Part shown: positions 11,168-22,190 of the stretch, piece after piece
Numbering within the stretch: the stretch's first letter is position 1
How the letters are laid out: the number at the start of each line of letters is the position of its first letter
Origin: Spirogloea muscicola
Lineage: Eukaryota > Streptophyta > Zygnematophyceae > Spirogloeales > Spirogloeaceae
Assembly: GCA_009602725.1 (NCBI GenBank)
Contig: WELB01000093.1
Coordinates: 251,441 to 298,810 of the forward strand
Length of the DNA: 47,370 bases
Reading direction: 5' to 3'
The notes under the pieces: generated by a model
The model's input: only the letters and a program-made list of their open reading frames with translations
Told to the model about the DNA's origin: nothing
The model's database searches: none
Position numbers and translations under genes: made by a program

Positions 11168-12380
11168 GTCCACTTTCCTGTCATGGAGGGACTCCCGCTC
11201 GGCGCGTCGCCGTCGCTGTCGACATCGTTGAATGATTCTCGACCTCCATTTAGCGGCAGTTGCTGCCTGGCTTGTGGACAAGTGTAGATTTGTCGGCAGA
11301 TTCTTGTAGCGAATCGGGCTGAGCGACAACAAATAGTCAGCAGTTAGCGGACAATGTAACGGTTGATGACCATAGACTACCGGGAACCGGGCGGGTGTCA
11401 TGCCCTGCGGGGCACCCTGTCCCCTGGCTATTTGCAACTTGCACGCTCGAGAATCGAACCCGTGACCTGTACAACGGTTCTTCACTAGTGTAACGGGAAA
11501 ACCGACGATGTAACGGTTGATGACCATAGATACTGGGACCCGGGCGGGTGTCACGCCCAGCTGGGTACCCTGTCTTGGATTTTGACCCTGTCGAGGATTT
11601 TGACGGGCAGTCTCGACAGGCCCCACGCTGTCGAGCGGCATGGGAGGAAGCTGTTGCTCAACGGGCAACGGCTGGCCAGCCTGGGATCGGTGCATGCCAG
11701 CTCCGGCGTGTTGCGGGAGAGGTCCGCGCACGGAGCGCCCGAGCCGGCCGTTTCGCCGTACGTGCACGGCGATCCCGCAGAACGGCACGTCAGCGGCCGG
11801 GACTCTCCGCGCATCACGAAGCTGACAACCTCTCAGCTGGCGCCTCTCGGGCAGCGAATTCGTTGCTGCAGCTACGTACGCACTTATGTAGCCTGACCAG
11901 CACTACTCGGTTCCCAATAGAGTGCCGGAAATTACAAGGATCGTTAGCGCAAATGGCCGAGGACAAAATGGCCAGGTGTTTATGGGAGGGAAGTAGCCGG
12001 CGAATAATCATGGCCAGCTGTGAAAGCAAGCTGCGTGCATGCAGTAAGGGGGCCATGACGCGCCCACATTAGAAAGAGTGAATTTCCTCAACTTGATCAA
12101 CTGTCTCTGGTTTACATCGGCATCAGTCGGCTCGTCACCCTTCCGATTTGTATTTGCGCACGTTTTGGGCCCTTTCGTATCTTGTTCGAGACAAGGTCCG
12201 ACTCCAACAGGCTCTCCACGGCCTGAATTTGCGGCATAAGCACGCTGTAGAAGAGAGCTTAATATAGCCCACTCTCTTGTTATGAAGGGACTCCTGCTGG
12301 TCGCGTCGCCGCCGCTGTCGACGACGTTGGATGGTCCTCGTTCTCCAGGCACCGGCAGTTGCTGCCTGGCTTGGGGTAAA
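11168..12380. repeat. unit flanked by ~115-bp direct repeats
   Basis: 11168-11285 and 12268-12380 are similar in the same orientation (about three bases in four). Both have 'gggactcc', 'cgcgtcgccg', 'gctgtcgac' and 'ggcagttgctgcctggctt'. Between them lie a tRNA-like piece, a tandem duplication (about 11359-11424 and 11511-11573) and, at 11680-12070, a block also found at 17100-17510. No coding function is recognised. It may be a small non-autonomous element. Confidence 0.55.
11425..11500 (-). other. tRNA-like B-box sequence, possible SINE
   Basis: On the minus strand 'aggtcacgggttcgattctc' matches the variable loop and T arm of a tRNA, including the pol III B box GGTTCGATTC. The T stem is imperfect, and I cannot fold a good anticodon arm or acceptor stem, so this is not a working tRNA gene. 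A tRNA-derived SINE head is a reasonable reading. Confidence 0.4.
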
Positions 12381-12737
12381 AGATAGATAGTCAAACAGAC
12401 TGTGTTATATTTTATCAAGACCAGAGGCAGCAGCACAAGGTGGTTTGACCGAGAGGTAGCATACATAAGCCAAAAACAAGCCCATGATACTTGAGGAGCT
12501 CTCACCTATCTGGGATACTGTGCTCCTGTCTTGCCACAATGGACTGATGTGTCCATGGACCAGCAGACACGTCATTGCCCAATGCCAATGTGGAGCCGGG
12601 GGTATTTACAAGATACAGGATACAATGTCAATATGAGCGCAATACATGAGCAGCTTGTCTCTGCTGGTAGGTGCCAGAAATGATCCGTATCAACAGTCTG
12701 TGTTTGTTGTCATGCCACACCTTTTTCCAAAGACCCC
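12381..12737. other. intergenic, no gene seen
   Basis: AT-richer DNA downstream of FCP1-like copy A; probably its 3' UTR and spacer. No repeat or motif recognised. Confidence 0.4.
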
Positions 12738-14685
12738 TCAACTATAGCTCGAGATTTCCATTTGCTGTTGTAGTGGTTCCTCAAGCAGGCAACTAGGATG
12801 CCCCACCCAGCTAGCTTGCCCCACGGCCAGAGCACCTAGACCAAACGGATGAGTGCGAACGTAGTCTTGGACATTAGGAGCATACCTGAGCCTCTCCAAG
12901 TACAAGCGCAGCTCTCCACCAGGGCCTGCCACAAACATCTTCTCATCTTAGCTAGGTAATACTACGCCATATGCTATCTTCTTGCAGTCAATCTTAGATT
13001 AAGCAGAAATCTGCTTAATTTATGCTGTCACTCTCAGATTATGTTCAGATTTTGTAAATGCAGGCATCAAAAGAACCGTCACAAACCTAGCATTTGGTGA
13101 TTCACAATCTTCGCACTGTACTCATCAATGAATATACCCGTGTGAGGCTGCAAAGTAGGATAGAAAGGATTCCTTTATCAAGTAACAATCAATATCCAAA
13201 GACAGATATGCTTGACATAGCAGGTATGATAGATATCTGCTGTGGCACAGCATCGATCCATTGAGTTGCATTTTGGACAGTACATACAGCAAGTATGACG
13301 AGGATTGGCAAAATACAGGGTTCCGAATTGCTGTGTAGGGCTCAGTGTCGATGAAAAGTGTATCCGCTGGTCCGTGGTCACCATCTTGCCACGGCAGGTT
13401 GGGACCTTGGCAGGTCCAGAGTTGCGACAGCTCCTTTAAGTGGACGGGCCTGTACTTCACTTCTGGGTGCATCAAACTTGTCTTTGTGCACTGCTCCTGG
13501 TCCTGTTACATCGCAGCTCCAGCAGACATCAAGCTGAAAAGCTCGTGTAGTTGAGGGAGGCCCCAGGGGGCAGGCTCAGAGTAGTCTTTGGAGGACATTG
13601 TAAGCAGATAGACCTCTTCGAGAACACGATGCTGAATGAGCGCAAGCCACAGCAACAGGCAGACAGCCCTTGCGGTTCCTGTCTGTGCCATCTATTCGGC
13701 ACAGGGTCTTGGGGCATCGACGGGTCACCTAGCCTGAGCCAGCTTACTTGAAACACAAGAAGCAGAACAATGCAGTAGCACAAGCTTGCCATAAAATTCA
13801 ATAATGAATATAGATAGATGCCTGCAACTTAGGACTGAGCTACAATGCCACTCCTGACATCATATCTATTCGAAGCTGCACAGAGATCCTTTGAAAGCAC
13901 AAGCTGCAAAGGCTCTACGAGGTTTACCCATACAAATGCTAGCTGATCCTGAAGATCTCCAAAGACATGATTAACCAGGCGTAGAGTTTTAGCCCTGCAT
14001 ATGCAGCCGGTGTCATTTTTTGCGCCAAGCAGGTTACGACAATCGAATGTTCCTGATGTTGGCCAAGGGCACAGAACGTGCTGCAAAGCTCTTGCTAGTG
14101 ATCACACGTGCGGCCAAGGGACCGAGCCTTTTTGAGATACTCTAGAGGATTTAGCTGGCTTCTCTCAGGCATGTTGCTGATGTTGTTGTGAAGGGATGAA
14201 GTGCATACCTTCTTGTGCCAGACCAAACGCCTACAACAAAATGGTCAAGGCAAAACTTCACAAACTCATGGCAATACGGCCTCTCGTACACTGTCAGAGC
14301 AGTAATGTGCTGTTGTCAGCACCTGATCTTGCAACCTTCGCTGGCCATTTCCGTGCGTAATTTACAAGCATAGCAAGTCCAAGTGACATCTAGCTTGATT
14401 GCTGCAGCATCCGCCACAAGCTGAACGAGCACAGCAAAGAGACATGCCCAAGAGATCCCCAACCACCGCGTCCGGCTTCCGAGGGCACTTATTGCGCTCC
14501 GACTTAAAGATTGCCTCGATGAGCAGGTCTTTGGCAGGAATCACGAGCAGTTTCTTCTGAGGCGGGTCATCCTTAGTGGCAGCCGGAGACCCAGACTCAG
14601 CTCTAGTATCGGCCTTGCTCGGGCTCGGCGACCGGGACGACGAGTGAGGCGGAGGCGTCGCCTCGTCGTCTCCACGCTCCGCCAT
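12738..14685 (-). CDS. FCP1/NIF-like protein, catalytic residues lost (copy A)
   Basis: Six exons on the minus strand: 14448-14685, 14209-14290, 13928-13994, 13317-13502, 13087-13147 and 12738-12925. They join in phase to 273 residues. Exons 2-5 have exactly the sizes of copy B (82, 67, 186 and 61 nt). The fold's landmarks are visible: KKLLVI (44-49), VYERPYCHEF, VGVWSGTR, HVFGDLQDQLAFVW, HLKELSQLW, GPADTLFIDTEPY and GPGGELRLYLERL. HAD phosphatases of this family use an aspartate right after the first hydrophobic strand (DVNG in copy B). Here that residue is Pro50 and the third is Lys52, and the IDD pair has become Asp181-Thr182. The frame is intact, so it looks like a pseudophosphatase, perhaps a phosphoprotein binder or decoy. 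The exon 1 donor is GC instead of GT, a state shared with copy C. Confidence 0.86.
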
Positions 14686-15049
14686 TGAGGCAGCGGTCTG
14701 CGGCAGCAGCAGGCAGCAGAATGGCTGCCCGTCTTCTGGGCTTCACTGCAAAGTGACTCCGGGTCAGGTCTCGGCCCAATATCTGTTTAAGTGCTTCTAC
14801 GTGCCTTCTACAACAAGCAGTAATTGCAGCACATTTGAAGGCCTTTATTTGGCTTGCCACAGCCTTCAGGATATACACCTCCACAAACATAATTGTTGGA
14901 TCTGATATATGTACAGCCCTACAGGATGAATCAACGGATGCCAAGCATCACTTTGCAAAGCAAGTCCTTGCCCGATACTAGTCCCGTCCTTCATCGATAA
15001 TAGTCCTGCAATCCCGTCACCCCTCCCTCGGGGTTGGAAATGCGTGTAT
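14686..15049. other. upstream region of copy A, no other gene
   Basis: This is the 5' flank of the minus-strand FCP1-like copy A. No TATA-like motif or repeat stands out before the LINE 3' UTR begins near 15050. Confidence 0.4.
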
Positions 15050-16375
15050 ATGAAGAGATGGGGAGGCCATGTGTGGCCAAGTACAAAGGCAAGCACAATG
15101 GACAAATGTACGTCACCTGCTGCTAAGCTGACCCGCTCAGTAACCACGAGTCAGCACATAGAGGTCGCTAGCTGACGCTCGAATACCGGACGGCAATTGA
15201 CTAGCTCTTGTGCCAGCAGCTAAGGCTCGACCNNNNNNNNNNNNNNNNNNNNNNNNNNNNNNNNNNNNNNNNNNNNNNNNNNNNNNNNNNNNNNNNNNNN
15301 NNNNNNNNNNNNNNNNNNNNNNNNNNNNNNNNNNNNNNNNNNNNNNNNNNNNNNNNNNNNNNNNNNNNNNNNNNNNNNNNNNNNNNNNNNNNNNNNNNNN
15401 NNNNNNNNNNNNNNNNNNNNNNNNNNNNNNNNNNNNNNNNNNNNNNNNNNNNNNNNNNNNNNNNNNNNNNNNNNNNNNNNNNNNNNNNNNNNNNNNNNNN
15501 NNNNNNNNNNNNNNNNNNNNNNNNNNNNNNNNNNNNNNNNNNNNNNNNNNNNNNNNNNNNNNNNNNNNNNNNNNNNNNNNNNNNNNNNNNNNNNNNNNNN
15601 NNNNNNNNNNNNNNNNNNNNNNNNNNNNNNNNNNNNNNNNNNNNNNNNNNNNNNNNNNNNNNNNNNNNNNNNNNNNNNNNNNNNNNNNNNNNNNNNNNNN
15701 NNNNNNNNNNNNNNNNNNNNNNNNNNNNNNNNNNNNNNNNNNNNNNNNNNNNNNNNNNNNNNNNNNNNNNNNNNNNNNNNNNNNNNNNNNNNNNNNNNNN
15801 NNNNNNNNNNNNNNNNNNNNNNNNNNNNNNNNNNNNNNNNNNNNNNNNNNNNNNNNNNNNNNNNNNNNNNNNNNNNNNNNNNNNNNNNNNNNNNNNNNNN
15901 NNNNNNNNNNNNNNNNNNNNNNNNNNNNNNNNNNNNNNNNNNNNNNNNNNNNNNNNNNNNNNNNNNNNNNNNNNNNNNNNNNNNNNNNNNNNNNNNNNNN
16001 NNNNNNNNNNNNNNNNNNNNNNNNNNNNNNNNNNNNNNNNNNNNNNNNNNNNNNNNNNNNNNNNNGTGTGGGAAGGGATGCCTGCAGGGAGGATGAAGGT
16101 GAGGGGAAGGATGGGTGTTGAATCAGGGAAGCCAGGGTTTGCCGGAGGGAGGTGTCGAACTCCTTGTACAGCTCGCCCACCATGTCCGTTGGGGCGACTG
16201 TCCGCTGCAGGTAGCCAGCTCGTTGACCGATGCAGCGAGTTAGGATGGCCAGCGCCAGCTGCGGATCTCCGAACCTCCGACCTCCGACCTCCGATCTCCG
16301 AGGAGGGGAAGAAAGCGGCTGCTGATATGAAAGAATCGGCTGTGAAATGCCAGCCAGATGCATACAGGTGTTCAT
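15050..16375 (-). mobile_element. RLE-type LINE copy interrupted by an assembly gap
   Basis: Left of the gap (minus strand, 15137-15232) the frame ends GRALAAGTRASQLPSG and YVLTRGY. The 3' UTR holds 'gtacatttgtccattgtgct' at about 15090-15110, as after the copies at 21590 and 23560. Right of the gap (16066-16375) the frame gives ILTRCIGQRAGYLQRT and LYKEFDTSLRQTLASLI, typical of the segment after the reverse-transcriptase domain of LINEs. Together they suggest one copy reaching further 5' than its neighbours, with the zinc-knuckle and endonuclease region hidden in the Ns. Confidence 0.75.
15233..16065. other. assembly gap (833 N)
   Basis: A run of Ns inside a LINE copy, probably a repeat the assembler could not resolve. 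Open frames running through it are artefacts. Confidence 0.98.
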
Positions 16376-16408
16376 GACGGAGCCAAAGGCTAGGCAGACA
16401 GGGCGCCC

Positions 16409-17331
16409 TCAATACCCCCGTGTCAGCAGTAGGAAGTCAGATGAGCTGAGGGGAGGAAGAGCAACCCCGCTGCGCAAGCCAGAGGCTGCTGCAAGGGCGC
16501 GACCAGCGCGGCGGTGCAAAGCAAGCGCTTGGGAGCGCTGCAGGGACATAGACAGTCGCATACGGTAGCAGGATACCAGACCCAAAGGCACCGAGCCACC
16601 GGGAAGGGCAGCACCCTGCTCCCGGCGCCGCTGGTCAGCTTGAGAGGCCAGCAGCGAAAGTAACGAGGACCACCGACCCCCGTAACACCCATGGATGTCC
16701 ATGGCCAGGGGGTAAAAGGTATCACCCGCCGGGTGGTCCTTGTACTTGTGCAGCTTCTTCCGTTCGGCTACCTTCACAGCGTAGCCGGTCTCAGAAGTAA
16801 TGGGGCCCTTCGTCCGGAAGCTGTCGGTGAGGACAACGTCCATGAGGAGCAGCTTGCCACCTCCCAGGGGGACGCCGACCAGATCGACACGCCTCGTCCG
16901 AGGGACCCCATTGCGGAGGAGGATGGGCATCACCCCAGTGCTCTCCAACGCCACGAAAGGAGGGAGGGAAGGGGTTGGGGGCCCGCCCCAAGGTCCCCAC
17001 CACCGCGTGGAGGGGCGTGCATGACAAGATGGCTCGTCGACGGGCCGTCTTGTCAGGCCCCACTCTGTCCAGCGGCATGGGAGGGAGCTGATGCCCAATG
17101 GGCGACGGCTGGCCAGCTGAGATCTGTGCATGCCAGCTCCGGCGTATTGCCGGACAGGTCCGCGCCCGGAGCGTCCGAGGCCAGCCATTCTGCCGGACAT
17201 GCACGGCGAAGCTGCAGAGCGGCACGTCAACGGCCACGGAACTCTCCGCCCATTCTGAGGCTGACGGCCTCTTAGCTGGCGGCCTCTCGGCAGCAAATTC
17301 GTTGTCTGCAGCTACGTATGCAGTCATGTAG
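16409..17331 (-). mobile_element. RLE-type LINE 3' end, subfamily 2
   Basis: A long minus-strand frame reads RRVDLVGVPLGGGKLLLMDV (a restriction-like endonuclease core, D...LMDVV), then AERKKLHKYKDHPAGDTFYP, CYRMRLSMSLQRSQALAL, GRALAAASG and SDFLLLTRGY, stopping near 16409. The segment 17090-17331 also occurs at 11680-11895. This is the fullest subfamily 2 copy in the window. No reverse transcriptase is present. Confidence 0.82.
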
Positions 17332-17530
17332 CCTTACTAGCACTACTCGGTTCCTCACAATGTGCCGAACACCACAAGGATTGGTGAGCCTAGATGGCCG
17401 AGTACAAATGGCCAGGTAGCATGAGAGGAAGCGGCCGGCGGTTTATCAGGGTCGGCTGTGAAAGCAAGCTGAGCGCATGCAGTAAGGGGGCCAAGACGCG
17501 CCCACAGTACAGAGAGCAATCTCTCAACCT
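17332..17530 (+). repeat. repeat block shared with 11895-12072
   Basis: 'gatggccgagtacaaatggc', 'tgtgaaagcaagctg' and 'catgcagtaagggggccaag' occur in the same order at 11950-12065. The block continues from the 17090-17331 segment, so about 430 bp are shared between the two places. Confidence 0.65.
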
Positions 17531-19070
17531 GATGAACTGCCTCCGCTTTACGTCAGGATGTATAGTCCGCAGAAAAAGGCAAAAGATGATGCGCTTTGTC
17601 CTGAGCCTGATGCAACAGATTGCGCGTCATCGTTGTGCAGCTGCGGATGCGCAATAATCCGCTTTAATTTACAAGTATACGATGTACATGCAACACAGTC
17701 GAAATGATACTCGGGAAATGGTAATAATGATTTCCTTGCTCAATACACGCTTTATGCTTCCAAAGGTTGGCACGCTTAGGCAGGAGAGTAAGGAGTTTCT
17801 CGATAGTCCACATGCAGCTCTAGAGTGACCGGGGAGAACATCCTTGCTTGGCCGCGTGTGCCCATCAATTAGGAATTCCCATGGGGCTTCATTCACTTTG
17901 CCAAGTGAGAGAGGCTGTACGAATGTGACCTGATTGCAAGAGTCTGCAAACCCCTGTATTCACCTGGAAGGTAGACCTTCTAGACCTTCTACCTTCCTCT
18001 TAGGGCATTCTGTGTAGACCTCAGCCATACAATTCGTTCAAGCACTTACACTTCAGGAGAACTTTCCTTTGCAGACTGTCACTTTTTTGAGCAGAGACGT
18101 AGGCTTGTTGCACTTGCCAAGTATGCGGAAAAGCAAGTCCGTGTAAGCAACTTCGTCGTACCTGAGCAATGTGCTTGTCTCTTGTGTAGGGTAATTTTGC
18201 TAAAGCGCCACAAGTGTTGCAAGCGTGCACTTTCTAAGTTCTGCAAGGCAACCTTGAATGCATTGACATAGTGGTCACTTCTGAAGCAGCGTATGCCAGT
18301 TACTTAAGAAATAGCTGCTGAATGCACAGGGTGTGGTTTTTGGCTTGGCACCCCCCTTCAGGCCATGAGCTAGTCCGCTGGCAATGTCACAGGCATACAG
18401 CTAGCTGCTCAATCATCACACCAGAATGTATCACAGCTTTGGTGAATTGGTGGCAGATGTAATTTGTCAGTGAGGCCAACTGTCTTGCTAAGCAGGTGGC
18501 ATCTCCATCTAATACACTTTTGGGTTTCTAGAGAGACTTCTAGAGGTTTCAAGTTCATGGCTTTGAGCCAAACAATGGATTGGCCCTTGCGGATGGCAGA
18601 TGTAAATTCCTAGTAGGCCTTGCTCTCATACGAGCACTAAATGAGATGTCTAGCTTCGTGTATACCCATAGTAAGTCGCAGGGATTTGTCATCTTCTTGC
18701 TGACCTACTGAGTACTGCAAATATGTAGATTATTACTACTGAGGAGACGGCCCTTCTACCAACTAAACGTAGCGCCATGGTGGAGTCACTAAGCAAGCAC
18801 CAGGTGGGTGCGCTGGACATCCTTCTGCTCTGTCGTACTAGTTCCTGCTTGGCCGGATACTCATGTGAATCGCTTATGCTGTCATGGCAGCATCCTGTGA
18901 GCATGCGACGCCATGTGCATGGCTGCCACTGAATTTTCAGGTGCACAGGTTCTGCAGGGGTTTTGGAGGCAGTGCTGTACATGAGCTTCCTGGGATGACG
19001 AGTGCCTGGATTTCCTTACTTGTTGCTCACATCCTTGCCGCGGTCTTTCCGGGCAATAGGTGGCAGGAGA
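17531..19070. other. intergenic; one imperfect palindrome
   Basis: No gene is supported. 17966-17975 (ggaaggtaga) and 17988-17997 (its reverse complement) form a 10-bp stem with a 12-base loop, next to short repeats of 'agaccttct'. The open frames here have no splice support or recognisable motif. Confidence 0.4.
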
Positions 19071-20465
19071 TCAGATTGCAGCTTGAGCCTGAGTTGCTGC
19101 GGAGGTCTTGGAGGCCGCATCAGTGAGGGTGGGCTCGCTGTGCCTAGCTGCCTTCAGCAGCTGGGTCCAGGGCATGTTGGTCAAAGACTGCACAGCTGGC
19201 ATGGTGCTCACAAGGAAGCCTCTAGCGCTTGGGCTGCACAGAGAAGATAGGAAGTATCAGCAAAGTCACCATGGACATTGCTTCACAGAAGCAAAGGTAA
19301 GCCTATATGAGGACATTGCAGTAGAAGTGCACATAAACCAGGCATGTTTGTAACCTTGTAGGCGCAGTGATCCTACCTCAACTGGGTCCGAAGAAGCTCG
19401 ACCTCCACGGAGGTCAGCAAGGAGCCGGTGTCATCTTGCCGAAGGCGGAGCTTGACCAGCATCTGCACAGTATTGACGAGATCCTGCCTTGAGGTCTTGT
19501 ACAGTCAATCGCAAAAGCAGTCGTGTAAGAGCACCATCAACCACCGACAGCGGACACCATATTGGGCCATTGGCATATGACGGAATGGCAGCAAAAGTAA
19601 CATAGAATGTCGATGCGTGTTACAGTGTAAAAGCACTGGACTGCTCATGACCTGCATGACTCCGCTGACGGTCATGGAGTAATGCTCCTCGACGTCGTCA
19701 GACTCAAAGTCCTCCCTGTGCCGTCCTATGCCGAGGATCGTGGTGTCGCCGCTGCCCTCAACCGCGTTCTTGACAAAGTGGAAGTTGCCAGTCTTCAGCT
19801 CTACCTTTTCGCCATTGACTGTGACCTGCAAGGTCAGGGAGATCGGGGTTGTCTCAGATGCGAGGTGGAGTAGCGGAGTTCACTGCTCCAGCGGTCTGTT
19901 TAGTACAGAGCTACAGTAGCATGGACTACAAAAGCATTGGACTGTATAGTAGAACCATCATGTGTCAACTCTAAGTTCACTCGTATCATTCTAAACAGTA
20001 CCTGTCCAGGGCGCCCTTGGTCGGTCAAGTAGTCGGCCTCGAATACCTCGAACGTTGTGGCCACGTCCCCAGCCAGCACACGCAGGCTGGTCGCCCGCAG
20101 CCCGACGCCGGCCAAGGTCACCTGCACATGCCTGTCGAATGTGCAGCACACACGAGTCAATCATGCGCTGCTGCAGCGTATCGTCGATCATCAGGTCAAG
20201 TACGTAAGTCGAGCGGAAGATGTGATCCGAATGACTAGATTGGATGTCAGGACGGGGCAGCTCATCAGCGGAGGCCATTGTGAGGGCGCGAGCAGCACGG
20301 TCGAGCTTACCTGTCCGAGAGCATGCAGACGCTGAAGGGGCTGTGCCCGTCGAGCTGGAGGGCAGCGGCCTGCTGGCCGGAGCAGGCGTCGAGGAGAGGG
20401 ACGGCCGCGGAGGCCTGCGCAGCGGCGGCGGCCGCCACGACGAGGAGCAGCGCGGCGGCCGCGGC
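19071..20465 (-). CDS. secreted protein, root-cap-domain-like (paralogue 2)
   Basis: Exons on the minus strand: 20311-about 20465, 20204-20234, 20002-20121, 19652-19825, 19377-19462 and 19071-19233. All junctions agree in phase (about 242 residues without the start). It parallels paralogue 1 block by block: an Ala/Leu-rich signal peptide, FSVCMLSD, LRVLAGDVATTFEVFE, VTVNGEKVELKTGNF, GIGRHRE, VEEHYSMTVSGVMQ, MLVKLRLRQ and MPWTQLLKAARHSE. Exon 4 has the same 86 nt and phase. Where paralogue 1 has one second exon this gene seems to have two (31 and 120 nt); the 31-nt exon is the weakest part. The initiator is not visible: a single N at 20466 stands where paralogue 1 has its ATG. The C-terminal LLG motif is eroded (GFLVSTM). 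Family call as for paralogue 1. Confidence 0.68.
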
Positions 20466-20466
20466 N
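20466..20466. other. single ambiguous base at the expected start codon
   Basis: The N is followed on the minus strand by 'gccgcggccgcc', the same context that follows the ATG of paralogue 1 ('gccgccgct'). A miscalled or missing base here would hide the start. Confidence 0.6.
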
Positions 20467-20844
20467 TCCCCCGGGCTTTTGAGGGGGATGGAGTTTTGCC
20501 CCGCGCCGCTGTGGGGCCAACGTGGCATACGTGGCGCCGGCCGCCGCGACGCGTGGCAAGCGGCGGCCCGGGCCCCGCCAAGGGACTGGGCCGAGCTCCT
20601 GGCCAGGCGCCGCGATTGGGCCCTGCGGCTGTGCCCGGGCGGGACGCCGGGCCGTATACGACAACAGAGGGGCGGCGCTTGTGGTGCTGCTCCTGGCACC
20701 TGGCTGTGGCGCGTCCTCGCGGAGCCGTACGGCCTGGCTGGCTCTTCTCGTGAGGCGTGCGGCGGCCTCGCAACAGGCCCCCGCCCCCACTTGTCTCGGT
20801 CACACACCCCCCTTCGTTTGTTTCACATACACGAAATTCTCCTT

Positions 20845-20885
20845 CTGCCTAAGCTTAGCCTAGCGTAGCCTAGTGTAGCCTAGCC
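20845..20885 (+). repeat. short tandem TAGCC repeat
   Basis: 'tagcctag' units repeat about four times with small changes just before a LINE mosaic block. Confidence 0.6.
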
Positions 20886-21310
20886 TAGAGGAGTCCTTCC
20901 TCGGCATCTCATTCTTCTTCGGCTTTGGACATTGTCCATTCTTTTTGGGCTGGCTTTGCCAGCCCCTCTTTCTCTATGGGCACTCGACTGCACTCGACTC
21001 TGCCTGAACAATGTATTGGCTTGAATTGGCCTCCCTTTCAATTCATGCGCCCCGCGCGCCTTCTCTCTATGGGCGAGCCTTCTTCTTCTTCTGCTTGTTG
21101 GGGAGCCGGTGGAATTCCCTGCAGCCGGGTCGCTCGCGCAGGTGTACCGCATGCGCGTGGCCATCTCGCTGCAGAGGTCAATGGCCCGCGCGCTGCACCT
21201 TCGTGCCGGCCGCGCCCTCGCTGCTGCCTCTGGCTCTGGCCAGGGGACCCCCTTCCAGCAGCCTAGCATCTTTGACCTGTGACTGCTCAGCAGGGGTTAC
21301 TGAGTGCTTC
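20886..21310 (+). mobile_element. LINE tail, subfamily 2, with in-frame stop
   Basis: 20886-20980 matches 27480-27580 in reverse almost base for base and includes the perfect hairpin at 20947-20965. From 21130 the frame reads SLAQVYRMRVAISLQRSMAR, LHLRAGRALAAASGSGQG, then a TGA just before LLSRGY and the final stop. It is inactive. Confidence 0.75.
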
Positions 21311-21399
21311 GTAGCTGCTTAGCTTCTTATTGTGCTTGTCTTCTTTAGTGCTTCGCCTAGCCTCCTTCTTGTACTTTGTTCATTCGTTTTTGGCTGGCT

Positions 21400-21640
21400 G
21401 TTCCGGCCCATATCCTCAATGGGCGAGCCCTTTCTCTTGTTTGCAGCGAGCTCAGGCTCATGCGTTGCATCAGAAAGCTGGTCGAGCCTTAGCTGGTAGC
21501 TCAAGAGCTTGTCGATTGCCGTCCGGTAGTCGGGCATCAGTTAGCGACCTCTATGTGCTGACTCGTGGTTATGAGCGGGTCAGCTAAGCAGTAGGTGACG
21601 TACATTTGTCAATGTGCTTGCCAATGTACTTCGGCCACAC
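21400..21640 (+). mobile_element. LINE tail, subfamily 1
   Basis: The frame reads CLQRAQAHALHQKAGRALAG, then SVSDLYVLTRGY, but the usual TGA is lost and the frame runs on to ERVS. The 3' UTR ('ggtgacgtacatttgtcaat') is the same type as after 23560. Confidence 0.78.
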
Positions 21641-22190
21641 ATGACCCTCCATCTCTTAATGCACACGCACTTCCTCCTTCTGCCTCATTGCGGCTGCTAA
21701 CTGAAAGGTTACTTATTAATGTTGATCCTATATTGGTACTTGCTCACTATTGTGGTTCAGCGCTTTACGGCCCCTTCGGACCTTGTCATGTCACTTCGGG
21801 CTGGCTTTCTGAAGAGATGAGCTCTTCTTTCACAGCCCCTCGCCTGTCATGCTACAGAGCGTCGACTGCCATACTACGCCGATAGATTGTAACGAATCGT
21901 CTTCCCTGACCGACGTGGTAGCCTGGTCGCAAATTCTTTCACACTAAACCAAGTGTGAGTTCACCTGTGAAGTCCACGTGTACCGCCACATCACCATCCT
22001 GGTCAGATCGACACAAGTGAGCCACCGATGGGTTATCGCACGACACGCACCTCTTTGTACTCGGCCACTCAGGCCCTCCATCAACACACACTCCATACCC
22101 CTTTGATATAGCCCACTTCTTTACTCATTGGGGCCTCACTGCCTAGTCCGTTCTGTCTCCTCGTTTTTCCGGCTTTCTTTGTTCCTTGTT
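21641..22190. other. no gene seen
   Basis: Repeat-flank sequence with a 'gccccttcggaccttgtc' block near 21770. No supported frame or RNA. Confidence 0.4.

Noticed and set aside
11168-12380. Reading the 115-bp direct repeats as LTRs
   Set aside because: Too short and diverged, with no TG...CA ends, primer-binding site or polypurine tract, and no gag-pol frame.
15208-16412. Open frames of 300-400 codons on both strands across 15233-16065
   Set aside because: They run through 833 Ns; only the flanks are real and they belong to a LINE.
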